From NCBI GenBank assembly GCA_030627725.1, contig DAOVSZ010000055.1, forward strand, positions 1-11,346: 11,346 nucleotides of DNA, given 5' to 3'. Position numbers and translations under genes: made by a program. The notes under the pieces were generated by a model. It had not been told where the DNA came from, did not search any database, and saw nothing but the letters and a program-made list of their open reading frames with translations. Below are positions 8,022 to 11,346 of the stretch, piece after piece. The first letter of the stretch is position 1; each line of letters starts with the position of its first letter. This DNA is from Desulfobulbaceae bacterium. Lineage in GTDB: Bacteria > Desulfobacterota > Desulfobulbia > Desulfobulbales > DAOVSZ01.

Positions 8022-8034
8022 TAACCCACACCCC

Positions 8035-8808
8035 ATGAAACAACGACCAGACAATACTCCAATAGAACAACTCCTGGCAAATACCGCCATTGTGCTGAAA
8101 CATCCAAAGAGTGCCGAGAACATCGGGGCTGCTGCCAGATGCGCCATGAATATGGGGCTTTCAAACCTGGTAATCGTACGGGATGACGAGCCTGAACGTG
8201 AAAACATGCTCAAAATGGCCACCCATAATGCAGCCCATCTGATTGATTCCATGAAACGTTACGAAAATGTGGCCGACGCACTGGCCCCGTTCTCGTTTGT
8301 GGTCGGCACCACGGCAAGGCTTGGAAGGCAACGCAGGGCCATGACCACACCCAGGGAAATGGCGGACAAACTGCTTCCTTTTTTAAAAAACAACAGGGTC
8401 GCCCTTCTGTTCGGACCCGAAGACTGCGGCCTGACAAACGAAGACCTGAAATACTGCAACCTGATCACCACGATCCCCACAGCCGACTTCTCCTCGTTAA
8501 ATCTTGCCCAGGCGGTTGCCGTTCACTGCTACGAACTGCGCTATGGCCTGCTCCATGCCGAAAACAGAGAAAAAAAGGGCTATTCTCCCAAACTCGCCGA
8601 TTCCTTTGAACTTGAAGGCATGTATGAACATGTGGAACAGGTGCTTCGTGTAATCGATTTTTTAAGGCCTGAAGACGGCGATTACTGGATCAGGAACATC
8701 CGCAACTTTCTGGGAAGGATCAGACTCAGGGCAAGAGAAGTGAAAATCATAAGAGGGTTTTGCAGGCAGTTTTTGAGGTATGACAGCAAGGAGCGGGAGA
8801 AAATGTGA
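8035..8808 (+). CDS. trmJ: tRNA/rRNA 2'-O-methyltransferase, TrmJ-like (SPOUT, TrmH group 1)
   Basis: This is an AdoMet-dependent SPOUT enzyme. Its best-known relative, TrmJ, methylates the ribose of nucleotide 32 in tRNA. In 257 aa it shows motif 1 with Asn29 and Arg35 (NIGAAARCAMNMG), motif 2 LLFGPEDCGLTNEDL (about 124-138), and the knot motif 3 SSLNLAQAVAVHCYEL (from Ser153). The TrmJ-type C-terminal extension follows, with VLRVIDFLRPEDGDY and REVKIIRGFCRQ. The start is the ATG at 8035, since the upstream TTG at 7990 would only add repeat-derived residues. No Shine-Dalgarno is visible: the 25 bp before the ATG are part of the C-rich repeat. The gene converges on the glycosylase gene with a 20-bp gap. 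The target nucleotide is inferred from the family. Confidence 0.88.
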   Translation: MKQRPDNTPIEQLLANTAIVLKHPKSAENIGAAARCAMNMGLSNLVIVRDDEPERENMLKMATHNAAHLIDSMKRYENVADALAPFSFVVGTTARLGRQRRAMTTPREMADKLLPFLKNNRVALLFGPEDCGLTNEDLKYCNLITTIPTADFSSLNLAQAVAVHCYELRYGLLHAENREKKGYSPKLADSFELEGMYEHVEQVLRVIDFLRPEDGDYWIRNIRNFLGRIRLRAREVKIIRGFCRQFLRYDSKEREKM

Positions 8809-8828
8809 AGTTATTTCTGAGCGGTCCC

Positions 8829-9464
8829 TTAATACCCTTCAAGCGGACACCCCTCGCACCGCGGCTTGCTCTTTTTACAGAATTCCTTGCCAAGTCTGAC
8901 AAGTAAGGCGTGATATTCGTTATAAATAGAAACGTCTTTCGGCAGGGTGTCTGTGAAGAGGTCCTGGATTTCGTAATAAGTAGCCTCTTCTGAAATAAGG
9001 CCGTGCCTCACGAGGATCCGGTGGGTGTATGCATCCACTACAAAGACGGGTTTTTCGGCGGCATACAGCAAAATGGAGTCGGCGGTTTCAGGCCCTATCC
9101 CGTTTACCGCCAAAAACCGTTCCCTCAGTTCCGCGGTATCTTTATTAAAGAGGCTTTCAAGGGTACCTCCGTTTTCTCGAATAAGAGCGAGCAGGTTTTT
9201 CAACCTTGCCGCCTTCATATTGTAATAGCCGGAGGGGCGGATCAGTTCCGCCAGGACTTCAACAGGAAGGGCTTCCAGTGCATCAAATGAGAGGAGATTT
9301 TCTTTTTTCAGGTTGAAAATGGCCCGGCTGACATTAGACCAGTTGGTATTCTGGGTGAGAAGGGCGCCCACCATGACCTCAAAGGGAGAGTCACCGGGCC
9401 ACCAGTGCTGCGGCCCGAAACGGTCGAACAGGATATAATAGATGTCAAGCAACCTGTTACTCAC
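8829..9464 (-). CDS. HhH-GPD DNA glycosylase, endonuclease III / MagIII-like
   Basis: This is a base-excision-repair glycosylase of the endonuclease III superfamily, 211 aa. SPFEVMVGALLTQNT (26-40) is the usual N-terminal signature, and the helix-hairpin-helix is VNGIGPETAD (120-129). The catalytic Asp144 lies in VVDAYTHRI. The lysine that gives EndoIII its lyase activity (GVGRKTAN) is replaced by Glu126, as expected for a monofunctional glycosylase such as a 3-methyladenine glycosylase. The C-terminus keeps Cys196-x6-Cys203-x2-Cys206, but the protein ends at Tyr211, one residue before the place of the fourth Fe-S cysteine. The start is a GTG at 9464. An in-frame TGA lies 9 nt upstream, so no longer start is possible. 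Repeat copy C lies 20 bp upstream, so a promoter would have to be in that repeat or come from the thiC unit. The lesion specificity is not known. Confidence 0.88.
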   Translation of the reverse strand: MSNRLLDIYYILFDRFGPQHWWPGDSPFEVMVGALLTQNTNWSNVSRAIFNLKKENLLSFDALEALPVEVLAELIRPSGYYNMKAARLKNLLALIRENGGTLESLFNKDTAELRERFLAVNGIGPETADSILLYAAEKPVFVVDAYTHRILVRHGLISEEATYYEIQDLFTDTLPKDVSIYNEYHALLVRLGKEFCKKSKPRCEGCPLEGY

Positions 9465-9484
9465 TTGTGGCCATCACTAAAATA

Positions 9485-9590
9485 GCTTGATTTTCAGGGA
9501 TCGGGGGCCGAGGGTCAGGGATCAGCAAAAACAGCAAAAAAAATCAATCCGTTACCCTGGCCCCTGACCCCAGATCCCTGAAAATCAAGC
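9485..9590. repeat. MITE-like palindromic repeat, copy C (variant ends)
   Basis: A perfect 18-bp inverted repeat, GCTTGATTTTCAGGGATC at 9485-9502 and its complement at 9573-9590, encloses the same core as copies A and B. The core is at 9523-9557 and has one extra A in the A-run. Inner G-rich and C-rich arms can also pair. The outer GTGTCC ends found in copies A and B are missing. It fills the space between the small membrane-protein gene and the glycosylase gene and could fold in their transcript. Confidence 0.78.
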
Positions 9591-9593
9591 CCC

Positions 9594-9932
9594 TCAATCG
9601 GAACGGATGAACAGGAAATAGATAAATATGGCGATAGCCCCGACCCAGACCAGCAGTACGGGCAACAGCTTTTCCAACTGTATCTCGCCGTCTACCATGG
9701 CGCCCTGCATGTAATGGGAGCCGGAAAAAATCCAGAGTCCAAGGCCAAGCCCCACCACAACCAGGTTATTCCAGGCCTGCTTGTATAGCATGTGACCTAC
9801 CACACCGATAAAGGGCACCATAAAATAAGCGTTGGTGAGAAGCCCCTTGGCATCCACATCGCTGACCTGCTGCGGGACATTGGTGGAATTGACCCACTCA
9901 ACTATTGTAACAAGAAACTCGGGCATTACCAT
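9594..9932 (-). CDS. Small inner-membrane protein, three predicted helices, unknown function
   Basis: I do not recognise this 112-aa protein. It has a short, fairly polar N-terminus (1-30) and three hydrophobic segments at about 31-50, 54-74 and 88-109. The sequence SGSHYMQG follows the second segment, a short acidic loop (DGE) precedes the third, and the protein ends FIRSD. No signal peptide or cysteine is seen. Translation signals are good: GGAGGTGA lies just before the first ATG (9932). Met3 (9926) is a less well-spaced alternative. The gene begins 26 bp after the thiC stop on the same strand, so co-transcription with thiC is likely. It does not resemble the known thiamin or HMP transporters I would recognise by motif, and three helices would be too few for a transporter on its own. 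Confidence 0.75.
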   Translation of the reverse strand: MVMPEFLVTIVEWVNSTNVPQQVSDVDAKGLLTNAYFMVPFIGVVGHMLYKQAWNNLVVVGLGLGLWIFSGSHYMQGAMVDGEIQLEKLLPVLLVWVGAIAIFIYFLFIRSD

Positions 9933-9935
9933 TTG

Positions 9936-9943
9936 TCACCTCC
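9936..9943 (-). promoter_or_regulatory. Strong ribosome binding site of the small membrane-protein gene
   Basis: GGAGGTGA on the minus strand has its GGAGG core 6 nt before the ATG at 9932. This is the clearest Shine-Dalgarno in the window and supports this ORF as a real gene. Confidence 0.75.
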
Positions 9944-9958
9944 CACACCAACAGGTGC

Positions 9959-11239
9959 TCAATCTCCTTTATAAACCTTGATTGCGCAGTACTCACCACA
10001 CATACTGCAGGTTGACCCTTTATAGGCCCCCCCCTCCTCTCTGAACTGTTTGGCCCTGTCAGAGTCCATGGCCAGATCTATCTGGCCCTTCCAGTCCAGG
10101 GCGTTCCTCCGCTCCGCCATTTTATTATCCCATTCCATGGCTCCGGGGACCCCCTTTGTAATGTCCGCCGCATGAGCGGCAATCCTGGCGGCAATCACAC
10201 CTTCACGCACATCATCGGAACTCGGCAGCTTCAAATGTTCGGCAGGCGTCACATAACACAAAAAATCAGCACCCGCTGATGCGGCAATCGCTCCGCCGAT
10301 CGCGCAGGTTATGTGATCATACCCTGGAGCCACATCAGTTACAAGCGGCCCGAGCACATAAAACGGGGCGCCGTGACAGAGGCGCTTCTGGAGCAGAATA
10401 TTGGCCATAATCTGGTCCATGGGCATATGGCCGGGGCCTTCGATAAAGACCTGCACGCCTGCGTCCCAGGCCCGCTGGGTAAGTTCTCCCAAATGAATGA
10501 GCTCCTGGATCTGGCCACGGTCTGTCGCATCGGCAAGACAGCCGGGTCTCAGACCGTCCCCTAGGCTGAGGCTGACCTCATGCTCCTTTAAAATGGCAAG
10601 CAGATCATCAAAGTGCTCAAAAAGCGGATTCTCCTTGTTGTTTTTGCGCATCCACTCAATCGTGAAAGACCCACCCCGGCTGACCACTCCCATCACCCTT
10701 TTGTGCCCCTCAAGTCTTTCAAGGGAATTCCTGGTAATGCCGCAATGAACGGTCATAAAATCCACTCCGTCCACGGCCTGTTTTTCAATGGTCTTAAAAA
10801 TATGATCTACCGAGGCATCGCCGATTTCACCGTTCCGCTGTTCCACGGTCTCGACAATCGCCTGATATATGGGCACGGTTCCCAGAGGCACAGGGCAATT
10901 CTTGAGGATACCTCTCCGCACTTCATCAAGATCTCCGCCCATACTCAAATCCATGACAGCATGGGCTCCGGCCTTGATCGAGACACAGAGTTTCTCCAAC
11001 TCCTGCCTCATGCCGGGATGATCCTTTGATGATCCTATATTGGCATTGACCTTTGTGGTCAGGCCCTTGCCAATACCAATGACCTTTTCAAAATCGTGAT
11101 GGATATTCTTGGGAATGGCCACAACACCCGATGCAACCGACTCCATAAGTTGCCGAGGAGTGACTCCTTCATTTTTTGCGCAATTTTCAAAAACCGGGTT
11201 CATATTCCCGTTTATTGCATCTTCACGTATGCTCATCAT
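9959..11239 (-). CDS. thiC: Phosphomethylpyrimidine synthase ThiC (short form)
   Basis: ThiC is a radical-SAM enzyme that converts aminoimidazole ribotide into HMP-phosphate, the pyrimidine half of thiamin. The 426-aa protein lacks the N-terminal extension of the roughly 630-aa enterobacterial form. Family blocks visible are KVNANIGSS (about 63-71), DLSMGGDLDEVRR, VPLGTVPIYQA, VHCGITR, VSRGGS, SLGDGLRPG, IEGPGHMPMDQ and PAEHLKLP, the last two carrying His residues typical of the metal site. The C-terminal cluster motif is Cys411-x2-Cys414-x3-Cys418 (CSMCGEYC). The spacing to the last Cys is one residue shorter than the CX2CX4C usually quoted for ThiC. The GGAGAGG SD (11247-11241) suits the second ATG (11236) better than the first. 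A close paralogue, the 5-hydroxybenzimidazole synthase BzaF/HbiS, uses the same substrate and cannot be excluded by eye. No other thi or cobalamin genes are in view. Confidence 0.92.
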   Translation of the reverse strand: MMSIREDAINGNMNPVFENCAKNEGVTPRQLMESVASGVVAIPKNIHHDFEKVIGIGKGLTTKVNANIGSSKDHPGMRQELEKLCVSIKAGAHAVMDLSMGGDLDEVRRGILKNCPVPLGTVPIYQAIVETVEQRNGEIGDASVDHIFKTIEKQAVDGVDFMTVHCGITRNSLERLEGHKRVMGVVSRGGSFTIEWMRKNNKENPLFEHFDDLLAILKEHEVSLSLGDGLRPGCLADATDRGQIQELIHLGELTQRAWDAGVQVFIEGPGHMPMDQIMANILLQKRLCHGAPFYVLGPLVTDVAPGYDHITCAIGGAIAASAGADFLCYVTPAEHLKLPSSDDVREGVIAARIAAHAADITKGVPGAMEWDNKMAERRNALDWKGQIDLAMDSDRAKQFREEGGAYKGSTCSMCGEYCAIKVYKGD

Positions 11240-11240
11240 A

Positions 11241-11247
11241 CCTCTCC
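11241..11247 (-). promoter_or_regulatory. Ribosome binding site of thiC
   Basis: GGAGAGG directly follows the T-tract of the leader hairpin and precedes ATGATG. The GGAG core is 4 nt from the first ATG and 7 nt from the second. Confidence 0.65.
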
Positions 11248-11295
11248 AAAAAAAAACAGAAACGATTCTTAAGGTAAAATCCTGAAGAACCGTCT
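11248..11295 (-). terminator. Terminator-like hairpin in the thiC leader, possible attenuator
   Basis: On the minus strand AGACGGTTCTT (11295-11285) pairs with AAGAATCGTTT (11270-11260) over 11 bp, including two G:U pairs. Within the loop AGG can pair with CCT. CTG and then nine T residues (11256-11248) follow. This is the form of an intrinsic terminator placed immediately before the thiC ribosome binding site. It could end an upstream transcript, or act as the off-switch of a leader whose sensor part is beyond the window edge. Confidence 0.6.
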
Positions 11296-11346
11296 TATTG
11301 AAATCTTTATTTGTCAGATAGAATATCTCAGTAATGTCCGGTTAGG

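Noticed and set aside
7990..8034. TTG start giving a 272-aa TrmJ
   Set aside because: The added 15 residues are translated from the C-rich repeat and are not part of the methyltransferase fold.
10613..11029. 138-aa plus-strand ORF inside thiC
   Set aside because: It is a shadow of a highly conserved enzyme gene, with no family signature of its own.
11296..11346. TPP riboswitch upstream of thiC, suggested by a CTGAGA motif on the minus strand
   Set aside because: CTGAGA is present, but the conserved GAACCTGATCTGG-type segment and the closing stem are absent in the visible leader.

Overview
The window looks like chromosomal core sequence from an anaerobic Gram-negative bacterium, most likely a Desulfobacterota (deltaproteobacterial) lineage. 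That assignment is an inference from protein style: an HDFNN-type hybrid histidine kinase, a short ThiC with a C-terminal cysteine cluster, a MagIII/EndoIII-like glycosylase, and gaps carrying short palindromic repeats. No rRNA, tRNA, transposase, phage gene or CRISPR array was seen.

Layout, left to right. (1) 2-1936, +: the 3' part of a hybrid sensor kinase whose 5' end lies outside the window. (2) 2157-2972, +: a Sfp-type phosphopantetheinyl transferase, bounded on both sides by oppositely oriented copies of a MITE-like repeat. (3) 3106-5214, -: a full-length RelA/SpoT-homologue with an intact ppGpp-hydrolase HD domain and a synthetase domain that has lost its catalytic residues. (4) 5426-7699, +: RNase R, divergent from the RSH gene. 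(5) 7700-8034: a 335-bp gene-free stretch of nested direct and inverted repeats. (6) 8035-8808, +: TrmJ-like tRNA 2'-O-methyltransferase, convergent with (7) 8829-9464, -: a HhH-GPD DNA glycosylase. (8) 9485-9590: a third repeat copy. (9) 9594-9932 and 9959-11239, both -: thiC followed by a small three-helix membrane protein, probably one operon. A terminator-like hairpin sits between the thiC upstream region and its ribosome binding site.

The genes are mostly unlinked housekeeping functions: signalling, carrier-protein activation, stringent-response control, RNA turnover, tRNA modification, DNA repair and thiamin biosynthesis. I see no dedicated multi-gene novel system. The signals most worth following are the apparently hydrolase-only RSH protein, the three-copy repeat family that abuts gene ends, the glycosylase with three of four Fe-S cysteines, and the possible attenuator plus unknown membrane protein of the thiC unit.
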